From Granulosicoccus sp. (GTDB lineage: Bacteria; Pseudomonadota; Gammaproteobacteria; Granulosicoccales; Granulosicoccaceae), in NCBI GenBank assembly GCA_023301795.1, contig JALZVU010000211.1, positions 1 to 53,322 on the forward strand: 53,322 bases of DNA, written 5' to 3'. Shown piece by piece: positions 36,764 to 45,103 of this stretch (the stretch's first letter is position 1; each line of letters opens with the position of its first letter). The notes under the pieces were generated by a model. That model was not told the DNA's origin. It saw only the letters and a program-made list of their open reading frames with translations, and did no database searches. The position numbers and the translations under genes were made by a program.

Positions 36764-37674
36764 ATTTAGTAGAGATCGAGGCGCCAACCGCCGCCATGGC
36801 CGTTGCGCGTTATGAGGCTATTCAACCTCGTTTGCCTACCGCCACATTTCCTAGTGTCTCCATTCATCGAGAGAACCTGGGCGAACTCACGGACGACATA
36901 GATTGTTATGTGCTCGATGGCTTCGGAGTGCTGAATGTTGGTGAAACAGCAGTGCCTGGTGCCATGGAGAGGCTGATTCAGCTTCGAGATGCGGGAAAGC
37001 AACTACGCGTGTTGACCAACGGTGCAACGCTACCGGTATCCAACACGTTGGCAAAGTACCTGCGATGGGGCATGAATTTCGAGGCATCAGAGGTGGTTTC
37101 CAGCCGTGATGCGCTAGCGCGTGAACTTAAAAAACAGGGCAAAATGCGCTGGGGTTTTGTCTGTGTTGAAGAATCGCAATTGTCAGAACTTGTACCGGAT
37201 GGTGTCATGCTTGAAGACGATGAATCTGTGTACGATGGCTGTGACGGCTTTGTGCTGCTTGGTGCGAGAGTGTGGAACGGCCAACGCCAAGAGCTTCTCA
37301 CAAAAGCACTGGCAAAACGCCGCCGCCCTGTGCTGGTGGGCAATCCCGACCTGGTTGCACCGTTTCCCAGCGTTTTCACAAAAGAGCCCGGGCTGTACGC
37401 CCATGCTTTGCAAGACGCAGGTGTTGCAGAGCCTGAATTTTATGGCAAACCTTTCGACAATGCGTTCGCTATTGTGCGTGAGTCACTAGAGGGTATTGAC
37501 CCGTCCAGAATCGCCATGGTGGGTGACACATTGCACACCGATATCCTGGGAGGTGCGCAAGCAGGATGGAAAACGGTGTTGATAACAGGGCATGGATTGC
37601 TCAGAGATCAGGATGCAGAGGCGGCAATTGTTCGTAGTGGTATTCGGCCAGACTATATTGTTCCGACCACCTAG
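36760..37674 (+). CDS. HAD-superfamily IIA protein, second catalytic Asp replaced
   Basis: A 304-aa protein from the ATG at 36760, which overlaps the purL stop as ATGA; an ATG at 36751 is also in frame. NagD-like features include the nucleophile loop CYVLDGFGVLNVGETAVPGA with Asp53, a cap region, LTNGATLP (motif II), a C2 cap, GNPDLV, GKPFDNAF (Lys) and MVGDTLHTDILGGAQAGWKT (motif IV). Position +2 from the nucleophile is Phe, not the usual acid/base Asp. Phosphatases usually need that Asp, so activity may be altered, as in the hyp4-type IIA subfamily with DxWGV. Translational coupling suggests a link to purine metabolism. Confidence 0.85.
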   Translation: MNLVEIEAPTAAMAVARYEAIQPRLPTATFPSVSIHRENLGELTDDIDCYVLDGFGVLNVGETAVPGAMERLIQLRDAGKQLRVLTNGATLPVSNTLAKYLRWGMNFEASEVVSSRDALARELKKQGKMRWGFVCVEESQLSELVPDGVMLEDDESVYDGCDGFVLLGARVWNGQRQELLTKALAKRRRPVLVGNPDLVAPFPSVFTKEPGLYAHALQDAGVAEPEFYGKPFDNAFAIVRESLEGIDPSRIAMVGDTLHTDILGGAQAGWKTVLITGHGLLRDQDAEAAIVRSGIRPDYIVPTT

Positions 37675-37732
37675 GAGGCCGTCCGAGAATAACGCTCTCG
37701 GCCGATCAGCTTATTCTCGGACAGCCTCCTAG
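37671..37732. repeat. 22-bp inverted repeat between convergent genes
   Basis: Two 22-base arms (37671-37692, 37711-37732) match in 21 of 22 positions around an 18-base loop. The left arm includes the HAD-gene stop codon and the right arm ends six bases before the stop of the minus-strand gene. No T run follows on either side, so it may be a terminator of unusual type or a dispersed palindromic repeat. Confidence 0.85.
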
Positions 37733-37738
37733 TCCGAA

Positions 37739-39817
37739 TCAGGCAATCTGCAACCGCTCAACAATCGAGTCCACATCCAGTTCGCTGGCTGTGGCAGCCG
37801 CGCTTGCTTGTGTGAGCCATTCCAGCGTCTCGCTTATCTGGTCAAGGCTGATTTCGCCATCTGATAGCTGTTGACGGATACGCACCTGCGCCTCATCAAC
37901 CTGTGTTTCTACTAAAACATGATCCATAGCAGGGCCAGAAAAGCTCGATAACACCATCTCTGCAGTTTTTTCGGCATGGTCCTCTACTGCGCCATACTCG
38001 GAGCTCCACTCTTGCAGACGATTAGAGATCAACGTTGCTTGAGTAGACAAAGCGGATACTGATTGTTTCTGCCAGCGCTTACCAACAATGGACAACAAGC
38101 GTCGACTACCATCGCCGGCATGTTGTAGCGTTTCCAGGTCGAGAACAAAGCTGCGCCTGAACTCCTGCCAATTATTAATGATGGAGGCGGCCATGGTTTC
38201 GGACCCCAACACCTCGGCCAGTTCACGCGCATAGTCGCTCATTTGGATCAGTTGCGGCCAGACGGTACGCAGACCTTTGTAGCCAGTACCGAATGCTGCA
38301 CGGTATTCCACGTTGTTGATAAATAGCTCTCGAAAACGCAGAACCTTTGCAAGTTGGGACAGTGCACGACGATGGTCTGGTGTCAGGTTCGCAGGCTTTT
38401 TGGTGCTGAACTCCATAAACTGGCGTCGCGCGTTGAAGTAGTCTGCATTAACCAGGTCTGGCTCATTTTCCATGCTACCCCCCAACTCGTTCATCAAGCT
38501 CAGCAGTTGGGATTTTGCGGGTACCTTGTCGAGATGGAAATGCTCTTGCAGGGCTTCCAGTTCGTCTTCAATCAGTTTGGCCTGATGTTGTGCACGGCGA
38601 AGTAGCACGGTACTGCTGGCAAAGCAAAGATCGCCGTGTCCCCACTGTTCGATAGTGTCGGGTGCTTTATCGATAAGTTCTATGATGCCAGAGAGCTTGA
38701 TAAGCTCGCGAGAGGACATGTCTTCAAGCGACAAAACCGACGCTATCGTTGTGGTCTCAAGAGCTTTGTTCATGGCACCGATACATTTGCCAATTATTGA
38801 TGGCAATGAAGGCAATTGTCTGAACTCCACATGATCAAGGCCTTCAGCTGCTACTTTGGCAGCAAATCGTCGTAATCGTGCTGCGCTGTTGGTGCTTTGT
38901 TCGGGGGGTGTGGCATGGGCTGTTGATTCGGCGGTGCCGGCATGCCGGAAATCAGGAATCAGCTGCAACACAGCAGTCAGGTGGTTCAGGCTGTTGTTGC
39001 CAGTGATGCTTATGGCAAGGGCTGCATCAAAATTTGCTGGAATGTCGGGTAGCTGAACCTTTTTGTCTGCTGGTTGTGCGTCGACCAAGGCTGCGCTGCC
39101 CAGAGCAACTTCAAATTCCAGTGTTACCGGTGTCGCACTTCGTAGTGATTCTGCCACCTGGGCAAAAAAATCAACAAGCGGTGTGTCTTCGTCAAATTCG
39201 GGAATCTTGAGTGCATACCGCTCTTCGATGTGCTGAGAGAGGGTCGTGTTAACTTCAGGGGTGCCACCCGCCAGGCGTATTTCGTATCGCTGCTCATCAG
39301 TGATTCTTACCAATAGTGCGGGGAACAGCAAAAGAGGTGCTCGTTTCTTCACGCTTGGATCGCTGACATCAGGCCAGCTTATGAAACCTGCGGAAAGATA
39401 CAGCTGACGTTCCCCTTTGTTTTTGACGAGCGCGTTTTCCACCAGGATTTTTTTGCATTGACGTAACAGTTCGGATTCTGTGTGAGCTGTTAGTAAATTG
39501 AATCGGTTGCGCGGCGTTCGTTTATTGTCACGGCCAGATGCGTGATTGCTGTTCTGCAGCTGGGTGCCGTTTTCATCGTCTTGGCGGTTTGTTGCCACGC
39601 AATTTTCATCGCGTTGCGGAATGAGATCCAGATAACCCCCCTCCTGTGTCAAGACATCAGCCAGAGCCAGTGGTGAATGCGGTTGCAGCGTGATATCGGC
39701 ATCGCAAGTTGCCCAATCCAGCAGTCGGTTTTCGCCCAGAGAAAAGCGATCAGAACGCCTTCTCGAATATTTAGAGCCGGCTTGATTACCGTGTAGTACT
39801 TCCACGAAAAATAGCAC
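37739..39817 (-). CDS. DUF4011-like protein without a helicase domain
   Basis: A 692-aa protein, GTG start at 39815-39817. The N-terminal part has NRLLDW, an RFNLLTAHTESELLRQCKKI helix, and GERQLYLSAGFISWPD...RAPLLLFPALLVRI, closely following the pattern of DUF4011, which normally heads large superfamily-1 DNA helicases found in defence-type loci. Here the protein ends after about 690 residues with no Walker motifs and no nuclease motif. Late regions are helical and acidic. It stands alone between an inverted repeat and the msrPQ region. It may be a stand-alone regulator or defence remnant; function unknown. Confidence 0.65.
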   Translation of the reverse strand: MLFFVEVLHGNQAGSKYSRRRSDRFSLGENRLLDWATCDADITLQPHSPLALADVLTQEGGYLDLIPQRDENCVATNRQDDENGTQLQNSNHASGRDNKRTPRNRFNLLTAHTESELLRQCKKILVENALVKNKGERQLYLSAGFISWPDVSDPSVKKRAPLLLFPALLVRITDEQRYEIRLAGGTPEVNTTLSQHIEERYALKIPEFDEDTPLVDFFAQVAESLRSATPVTLEFEVALGSAALVDAQPADKKVQLPDIPANFDAALAISITGNNSLNHLTAVLQLIPDFRHAGTAESTAHATPPEQSTNSAARLRRFAAKVAAEGLDHVEFRQLPSLPSIIGKCIGAMNKALETTTIASVLSLEDMSSRELIKLSGIIELIDKAPDTIEQWGHGDLCFASSTVLLRRAQHQAKLIEDELEALQEHFHLDKVPAKSQLLSLMNELGGSMENEPDLVNADYFNARRQFMEFSTKKPANLTPDHRRALSQLAKVLRFRELFINNVEYRAAFGTGYKGLRTVWPQLIQMSDYARELAEVLGSETMAASIINNWQEFRRSFVLDLETLQHAGDGSRRLLSIVGKRWQKQSVSALSTQATLISNRLQEWSSEYGAVEDHAEKTAEMVLSSFSGPAMDHVLVETQVDEAQVRIRQQLSDGEISLDQISETLEWLTQASAAATASELDVDSIVERLQIA

Positions 39818-40195
39818 TCACTGTTGGTTAAAGGGTTGGGTCGTCATTGACCGATGTGCTGGGGATTCAGGAATCGGGCCAAAGGCAGATATTTAAAGCC
39901 TGTTATTTGAAGTGTGCGAAAAGTGAACCGTTTTGGCTAAGGGTTATCATATGAGTATAGCTGGCTGAACATTGGACCGTGTCGACAAGTAGGTATACCT
40001 AGCAAATCTTGTAATTTTCGCTGGGGTATGAAATTCTGATGCCGATAGCCTGTAAGTGTCGGCTGAATCGCCTAAGTTCCTCGGCGATTCAGTTTCTGCT
40101 GTGTCGTTGCCGACATAGTTTTACCGTTGTTTGCAATTGTTGCAGGTGATGGTGCGACGATCTCACATCAAGAGTACTCAAGAAAGAGCAAACGC
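39818..40195 (+). other. Structured spacer upstream of msrPQ
   Basis: This spacer holds no gene. From 40057 to 40115 nested inverted repeats can fold in the msrP leader (separate entry); the rest is featureless. Confidence 0.5.
40057..40115 (+). other. Nested hairpin in the msrP leader
   Basis: A perfect 10-bp stem (CTGAATCGCC at 40063-40072, GGCGATTCAG at 40083-40092) lies inside an outer 7-bp stem (TGTCGGC at 40057-40063, GCCGACA at 40109-40115). The two share one base. It ends about 80 bases before the msrP start. It could be a 5' UTR structure or a terminator-like element; no known riboswitch motif is seen. Confidence 0.5.
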
Positions 40196-41164
40196 ATGAC
40201 AGACTGGATGACATTGGCGGGTATTCGCAGTAGCGATATAACTCCCGAAGACGTATTTCGAAAGCGCCGTCAGTTGCTCAAAGCATCGGTGGCTGCAGGG
40301 ATTGGTGGTGTTATCGCTGCACCCGGTGCTGCGTTAGCTAACGATTTGACTGGCCCCATCATAAAAAAAGCCGAATTCAGTACCGATGAAGAGCTCAGCT
40401 CGTTCAAAACCATCACCACCTACAATAATTTCTATGAACTTGGCACTGATAAGGGCGACCCTGTACGTTACGCCAACCGCCTGAAAACAGAACCGTGGAG
40501 TGTCACGATTGACGGCGAGTGCGCCAACCCTGGCGTATTCACTTTAGAGGACATCCTTAAGCCTCATGCTATAGAAGAGCGCATCTATCGTATGCGTTGT
40601 GTAGAAGCCTGGTCCATGGTTATTCCCTGGAACGGATTTTCACTGGCTGATTTGATCAAGCGTGCAGAACCCAATTCAAAGGCCAAGTACGTGGCGTTCG
40701 AAACCGTCGTCCAGGACGACCTTCCGGGCGTTCGTCGTAACGTGTTGGAATGGCCCTATCGTGAAGGCTTGCGTATGGACGAGGCAATGCATCCTCTCAC
40801 TATGTTGGCGATGGGGGTCTACGGGCAAGAAATGCCCAATCAGAATGGTGCACCCATTCGTCTGGTAGTGCCTTGGAAGTACGGCTACAAAAGCATCAAA
40901 TCTGTCGTACGCATAAGCTTTGTTGAAGAGGTGCCTGTGACGAGCTGGAATATGTCGGCGCCTCAGGAGTATGGTTTCTTCAGCAACGTGAATCCTGAAA
41001 GAAGCCACCCGCGTTGGTCTCAAGCAAAAGAACGTCGTTTGTCAGGCGACACGGGCGGGTTGAGTTCGTTGTTTTCCAGTAAGCAGGAGACGCTTTACAT
41101 GAACGGCTATGCCGATGAAGTGGCCAGTTTGTACGCCGGTATGGACCTGGAAAAATTTCACTAG
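40196..41164 (+). CDS. msrP: Protein-methionine-sulfoxide reductase catalytic subunit MsrP
   Basis: A 322-aa molybdoenzyme (E. coli MsrP is 334 aa). The ATG at 40196 gives a Tat signal with the twin arginine in RKRRQLLKAS (Arg24-25). The sulfite-oxidase fold follows; Cys135 in YRMRCVEAWSMVIPW ligates the molybdenum. The motifs VRRNVLEWPYREGL, GAPIRLVVPWKYGYKSIKS and SWNMSAPQEYGFFSNVNP are typical of the family. Exported folded to the periplasm, it repairs oxidised methionines, taking electrons from MsrQ, encoded 40 bp downstream. Confidence 0.95.
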   Translation: MTDWMTLAGIRSSDITPEDVFRKRRQLLKASVAAGIGGVIAAPGAALANDLTGPIIKKAEFSTDEELSSFKTITTYNNFYELGTDKGDPVRYANRLKTEPWSVTIDGECANPGVFTLEDILKPHAIEERIYRMRCVEAWSMVIPWNGFSLADLIKRAEPNSKAKYVAFETVVQDDLPGVRRNVLEWPYREGLRMDEAMHPLTMLAMGVYGQEMPNQNGAPIRLVVPWKYGYKSIKSVVRISFVEEVPVTSWNMSAPQEYGFFSNVNPERSHPRWSQAKERRLSGDTGGLSSLFSSKQETLYMNGYADEVASLYAGMDLEKFH

Positions 41165-41204
41165 ACGAGCGCCTCACTCACTTTAATTCCAAAGCGCCCA
41201 TACC

Positions 41205-41822
41205 GTGGCAATCAACCAAGCCATCCTATCGCGTGCACAGCCGTTAGTGCACCTGAAAAAAATCGCCAAGCCCGCTGTTTTTTTGCTGGCTTTGGCGCCT
41301 TTTATATACTTGCTGCAGTCTTTGCTAACAGGTGGGTTGGGACCTAACCCCATTGATTCACTGACGGATAGCACGGGCACCATTGCTATCCGGATGTTGA
41401 TGATCAGTCTGGCGGTGACGCCGCTACGGCATGTGCTGAAGCAGACGTGGCCATTGCGGTTTCGGCGTATGTTGGGATTATTTGCGTTTTTTTACGTGGC
41501 GTTGCACGTATCCATCTACACCGTGCTTGATCAGCAGCTGGACATTGGGTCTATCTGGGAAGACCTGGCCGAGCGTCCCTATATTTTGGCAGGGACTACA
41601 GCGTTTCTGTTGCTGGTGCCATTAGCATTCACATCCACGCGCGGCATGGTCAGGCGCTTGGGCAAACGGTGGGCGTTGCTTCATCGTGCTGTGTATATTG
41701 CAGGCGCTGCTGCTGTCGTGCACTATGTCTGGCTGGCAAAAGGCGATTTGATCGAACCTTATGTGTACTTAGGCGTGCTGTTTTTACTGTACAGCTACCG
41801 GCTAGTGCGATCGTTGAAATAG
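41205..41822 (+). CDS. msrQ: Protein-methionine-sulfoxide reductase haem-binding subunit MsrQ
   Basis: A 205-aa inner-membrane protein (GTG start) with about six helices. Family motifs are GPNPIDSLTDSTGTIAIRMLMISLAVTPLRH (about 46-76), RRMLGLFAFFYVALHVSIY with a haem-ligand His, and WALLHRAVYIAGAAAVVHYVWLAKGD with two more His. It moves electrons from the respiratory pool to MsrP. In the same operon as msrP, in the usual order. Confidence 0.95.
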   Translation: MAINQAILSRAQPLVHLKKIAKPAVFLLALAPFIYLLQSLLTGGLGPNPIDSLTDSTGTIAIRMLMISLAVTPLRHVLKQTWPLRFRRMLGLFAFFYVALHVSIYTVLDQQLDIGSIWEDLAERPYILAGTTAFLLLVPLAFTSTRGMVRRLGKRWALLHRAVYIAGAAAVVHYVWLAKGDLIEPYVYLGVLFLLYSYRLVRSLK

Positions 41823-41853
41823 CATTCGGGCCAATATCGACAACTAACAAAAC

Positions 41854-41884
41854 ACTGCGGGTTTGAATAGAACAAACCCGCAAT
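41854..41884. terminator. Stem-loop between convergent msrQ and mdh
   Basis: A perfect 10-bp stem TGCGGGTTTG/CAAACCCGCA (41856-41865, 41873-41882) with a seven-base loop. There is no long T run; ACA/TGT outside the stem extends it by three pairs after a C-A mismatch. It probably ends both transcripts. Confidence 0.7.
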
Positions 41885-41905
41885 GTCAGTTAACTTGATA
41901 CGGGA

Positions 41906-42889
41906 CTAAGAGGGCAGCAAATGAGCCACAGTCTCGCGCTCATCACGAAGCTCTTGCTGACTGGCAGCCATCTTCTCTTTAATGACGTCGCTGACATCCA
42001 GATCGCTGACGATGGTGTAGTCACCATCCTTACATTCCACAGGAAAAGAGTAGATCAGACCCTCGTCGATGCCGTAGCTGCCATCGCTGGGAACTGCCAT
42101 GCTAACCCAGTCTCCATCAGGCGTGCCAAGCACCCAGCTTGCCATGTGGTCGATGACGCCATTCGCAGCTGAAGCAGCACTGGAGCTGCCACGTGCATTG
42201 ATCACCGCTGCGCCTCGTTTGGCAACTGTCGGGATGAACTCATCGTGTGCCCAGGCATTGTCGACCATATCGCTGGCCGCTTTTCCTGAAATGGCTGCGT
42301 AGGAAATATCTGGCACTTGTGTGGTTGAATGATTTCCCCAGATAACCATACGATTGATGTCAGAGATTTTTGATCCTGTCTTGCTGGCCAACTGCGACAA
42401 TGCGCGGTTGTGATCAAGGCGGGTGAGGGCGGTGATGTTGCGTGGGTCGATGTTTGGTGCATTCGCCTTGAGGATGTATGCGTTTGTGTTAGCAGGGTTG
42501 CCCACCACACACACTCTGCAGTCTTTAGCGCCTACTTCGTTCAGGATGGCACCCAGCGCGCTGAATATCTTGCCGTTATCTGTAATCAGGTCGCTGCGTT
42601 CCATGCCTGGGCCGCGAGGTTTGGCTCCGACAAATAGCGCAGCATCAACGTTGGTTAAAGCCACTTTCGGGTCGTCGGTGACGATCACGTCGTTAAGCAG
42701 TGGGAAAGCACAATCATCCAACTCCATTTTTACCGCTTCCAGCAAACCAAGGGCCGGGGTAATTTCCAGCAGGTGCAAGCTGACTGGCTGGTCTGGGCCG
42801 TAGATATCGCCTGCAGCAATGCGAAACAGCATGGAATAACATATTTGTCCGGCGGCGCCTGTTATGGCAATGCGCTTTGGCTGGGTCAT
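41906..42889 (-). CDS. mdh: Malate dehydrogenase (NAD-dependent)
   Basis: A 327-aa cytoplasmic enzyme with the nucleotide-binding [17 protein letters not shown] at the N-terminus, [47 protein letters not shown] (the Asp-His relay: Asp in TRLDHNR and His in [12 protein letters not shown]). It belongs to the type found in Thermus and many proteobacteria, longer than E. coli Mdh. It interconverts malate and oxaloacetate in the TCA cycle. It is transcribed divergently from nrdR. Confidence 0.97.
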   Translation of the reverse strand: MTQPKRIAITGAAGQICYSMLFRIAAGDIYGPDQPVSLHLLEITPALGLLEAVKMELDDCAFPLLNDVIVTDDPKVALTNVDAALFVGAKPRGPGMERSDLITDNGKIFSALGAILNEVGAKDCRVCVVGNPANTNAYILKANAPNIDPRNITALTRLDHNRALSQLASKTGSKISDINRMVIWGNHSTTQVPDISYAAISGKAASDMVDNAWAHDEFIPTVAKRGAAVINARGSSSAASAANGVIDHMASWVLGTPDGDWVSMAVPSDGSYGIDEGLIYSFPVECKDGDYTIVSDLDVSDVIKEKMAASQQELRDERETVAHLLPS

Positions 42890-42992
42890 GATGGGTGCAT
42901 CCTAAATAAGAGTTGGTCGGGCTGTAAATACAGAATGTTAACACAGGCTCATGTGGTAACCTGACGAGCTAACAGTGGTGCGGAGAGCACTC

Positions 42993-43520
42993 ATGAGGTG
43001 CCCATTTTGCGGCGCTATCGATACACGAGTGGTAGATTCGAGACTGGTTGGTGATTCTGATCAGGTTCGGCGAAGGCGCGAATGTACCGAATGCGAAGAG
43101 CGATTCACAACTTATGAATCGGCGGAGTTGAATCTTCCCCGAATTGTAAAGTCTCGCGGCAACCGTGAACCTTTTTCAGACGCGAAGCTTCAGGCAGGAT
43201 TTCAGAAATCTCTGGAAAAACGCCCTGTCAGCGTCGAACTCATTGATGGTGCGGTTGCTCGGGTAAAGCACCGTTGTCTGGTGGCTGGTGAGCGTGAAAT
43301 CGACTCTCGCAGAATTGGTGAGTGGGTGATGAACGAATTAAAGGAACTGGATGAAGTGGCTTACATTCGTTTTGCTTCGGTGTACCGCCAGTTTGCAGAT
43401 GCAGCCGCCTTCCGTGAAGCCCTTGAAACACTGGAAAATTCGCCTGACGCCAAAGCGGCTGCTAACCAGCTGTCACTCCTACCCAAAACAGCTAATCGAT
43501 CGGGCAAAAAGGCAAAATAG
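42993..43520 (+). CDS. nrdR: Transcriptional repressor NrdR
   Basis: A 175-aa protein from the ATG at 42993, with GGAG a few bases upstream. A zinc ribbon has Cys3, Cys6, Cys31 and Cys34 (CPFC...CTEC). The ATP-cone follows (about 49-139), beginning [21 protein letters not shown]. It senses dATP/ATP and represses ribonucleotide reductase genes. The C-terminal tail (about 150-175) is short and basic. In many gammaproteobacteria nrdR is next to ribD or glyA; here it is followed by a peptidase gene. Confidence 0.97.
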   Translation: MRCPFCGAIDTRVVDSRLVGDSDQVRRRRECTECEERFTTYESAELNLPRIVKSRGNREPFSDAKLQAGFQKSLEKRPVSVELIDGAVARVKHRCLVAGEREIDSRRIGEWVMNELKELDEVAYIRFASVYRQFADAAAFREALETLENSPDAKAAANQLSLLPKTANRSGKKAK

Positions 43521-43660
43521 ACAGGCATTCACTGCTGCGAGGAACGCGCAAAGCCGATCAGTGTCTACCTCGTTAGCCAGATACGCCGAATATCTGGTCA
43601 TAGACCCTCTCAAAGGGTGTGCTGATGTCCGTCGCACCCGGTTTTCGGTTAGCTTTATGT

Positions 43661-43676
43661 GGAGCGAATGAATTTG
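43661..43676 (+). promoter_or_regulatory. Ribosome site that selects a TTG start for the proteasome-type peptidase
   Basis: GGAG at 43661-43664 lies three bases before ATG 43668 but nine before TTG 43674. Nine is near ideal, three is too short. The TTG would give Met-Ser-Thr-Ile, so methionine removal leaves an N-terminal Ser at the place of the catalytic Thr1. Confidence 0.5.
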
Positions 43677-44243
43677 TCTACTATTGTGGTTGTTCGCAAA
43701 GGCCGATCGGCGTGTATTGCCGCTGATACCTTGACGACCTTTGGGGATGTCCGGCTTGACAGTAAGCTTGATGCCCATCATTCAAAGATTCAGACCTTTG
43801 GCAAGACTCACATGGGTATTGTGGGTAGTGCAGCCCACACGCTGGTTGCCGAGCGAGCTTTTAATGACAAAGACGTGGACGCTGATTTTTCGACGCGTGA
43901 TTCATCTTTCGACACGCTGATTCGTTTACACCCGATTCTCAAGGAACGTTATTTTCTCAACAGCAAGGACTCAGAGGAAGACCCTTACGAAACGAGCCAG
44001 ATTGATGCGGTATTTGTCAATCCTAATGGCATATTTGCCTACTTTTCATTGCGTGAGGTGTACGAGTACACTCGTTTTTGGGCGGTTGGCTCGGGTTCGT
44101 ATTACGCTCTGGGCGCGATGCATGCGGTTTACGATAAGTACAAGAGCGCAAAGGACATAGCCCGCGCTGGTGTAGAAGCAGGTGCCACCTTCGATACGTC
44201 TTCGCAATTGCCGTTCACTTTCAAGAGCGTGAAGTTAAGTTAG
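43674..44243 (+). CDS. Proteasome/HslV-type Ntn hydrolase (Bph-like), predicted N-terminal Ser nucleophile
   Basis: About 189 aa if started at TTG 43674 (191 from ATG 43668). The N-terminus STIVVVRKGRSACIAAD aligns with mature HslV TTIVSVRRNGHVVIAGD; with Ser as residue 1, Asp17 falls exactly in place and Lys37 may be the base equivalent to HslV Lys33. KIQTFGKTHMGIVGSAAHTLVAERAF matches HslV-like strands, and AVGSGSYYALGAMHAVY with DIARAGVEAGATFD matches the HslV C-terminal half. No hslU ATPase is adjacent. It probably belongs to a stand-alone bacterial proteasome-homologue group (Bph-like); I cannot confirm that without a search. It probably assembles as rings. Confidence 0.82.
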   Translation: MSTIVVVRKGRSACIAADTLTTFGDVRLDSKLDAHHSKIQTFGKTHMGIVGSAAHTLVAERAFNDKDVDADFSTRDSSFDTLIRLHPILKERYFLNSKDSEEDPYETSQIDAVFVNPNGIFAYFSLREVYEYTRFWAVGSGSYYALGAMHAVYDKYKSAKDIARAGVEAGATFDTSSQLPFTFKSVKLS

Positions 44244-44374
44244 CGTTGGACTGTGTCAGCTTCTTGCTAATTTTGCGATGCAAAACAGGCTGTATCCCCA
44301 TCTGTAGAGCCTTATCAGCTACAATAGTCGGCTGATTATCTTGCATCCCTATCTCATTTTCCCAGGAGCCAATC

Positions 44375-44806
44375 ATGGCCGTTGAACGTACTCTTTCCAT
44401 CATCAAGCCCGACGCCGTAGCCAAGAATGTTATTGGTGAAATCTACTCAACATTCGAGAAAGCTGGTTTAAGCATTGTCGGCGCGCGCATGATGCACCTG
44501 ACGAAAGAGCAGGCTGGTGAGTTCTACGAAGTCCATAAAGAGCGTCCTTTCTACAACGATCTGGTTAGCTTCATGACATCTGGACCGGTTATCGTTCAAG
44601 TACTCGAAGGTGAGAACGCTGTGCTTGCTCACCGTGACGTGATGGGTGCCACTAACCCGGCAGAAGCTGCCGAAGGCACAATCCGCAAGCGTTTCGCAGC
44701 CTCTATTGACGAAAATGCTGTACACGGTTCTGATGCCACTGACACTGCTGCTGTAGAAATCGCTTTTTTCTTCGGCGAAGACGGTGTTTGCGCTCGCACT
44801 CGATAA
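44375..44806 (+). CDS. ndk: Nucleoside diphosphate kinase
   Basis: A 143-aa enzyme with AGGAG upstream. It contains [12 protein letters not shown], the phosphate-binding [34 protein letters not shown], and the phospho-histidine His117 in [17 protein letters not shown]. It transfers the gamma phosphate between nucleoside triphosphates and diphosphates. It heads the conserved ndk-rlmN-pilW-hisS-yfgM-bamB-der series. Confidence 0.98.
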   Translation: MAVERTLSIIKPDAVAKNVIGEIYSTFEKAGLSIVGARMMHLTKEQAGEFYEVHKERPFYNDLVSFMTSGPVIVQVLEGENAVLAHRDVMGATNPAEAAEGTIRKRFAASIDENAVHGSDATDTAAVEIAFFFGEDGVCARTR

Positions 44807-44888
44807 GCTCTTTGCCAATAGTCTCCCCGCAAGTTGACTGATCGAGCCGTGGTTACTCTGGCTTCGATCACCACTCACAGGTAGGCTT

Positions 44889-44936
44889 GCAGGAGTCTGT
44901 TGGCAGGTTATTGACCTATGCCGCTCAGACTCCTGG
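44889..44936 (+). other. Long hairpin between ndk and rlmN
   Basis: A perfect 10-bp stem CAGGAGTCTG/CAGACTCCTG (44890-44899, 44926-44935) encloses a second small stem (GGCAGGT/ACC..TGCC). No T run follows; it may be a transcript-processing or attenuation hairpin downstream of ndk. Confidence 0.6.
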
Positions 44937-45018
44937 CTTGGCGATATTGCCGTTGTTTGTATTGACGTCTGACGGAAGTTGAACGTAATGTTGACATCAG
45001 ACGTACAAATTAATGCGG

Positions 45019-45091
45019 GTAGGCCGCTAGCCCCGGGCTCAACTAACGCCGGATGTTTGAACATTCATTCTCCACCAGCCGGTAGCCCGGC
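45019..45091 (+). repeat. REP-like imperfect palindrome
   Basis: GTAGGCCG at 45019-45026 and CGGCCTAC at 45089-45096-like sequence just before rlmN form the ends of a GC-rich imperfect inverted repeat, with the GCTAGCCCCGGGC and GCCGGTAGCCCGG blocks inside. It resembles palindromic intergenic repeats of other bacteria; only one copy is visible in this window. Confidence 0.3.
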
Positions 45092-45103
45092 CTACAAGTT
45101 CCG

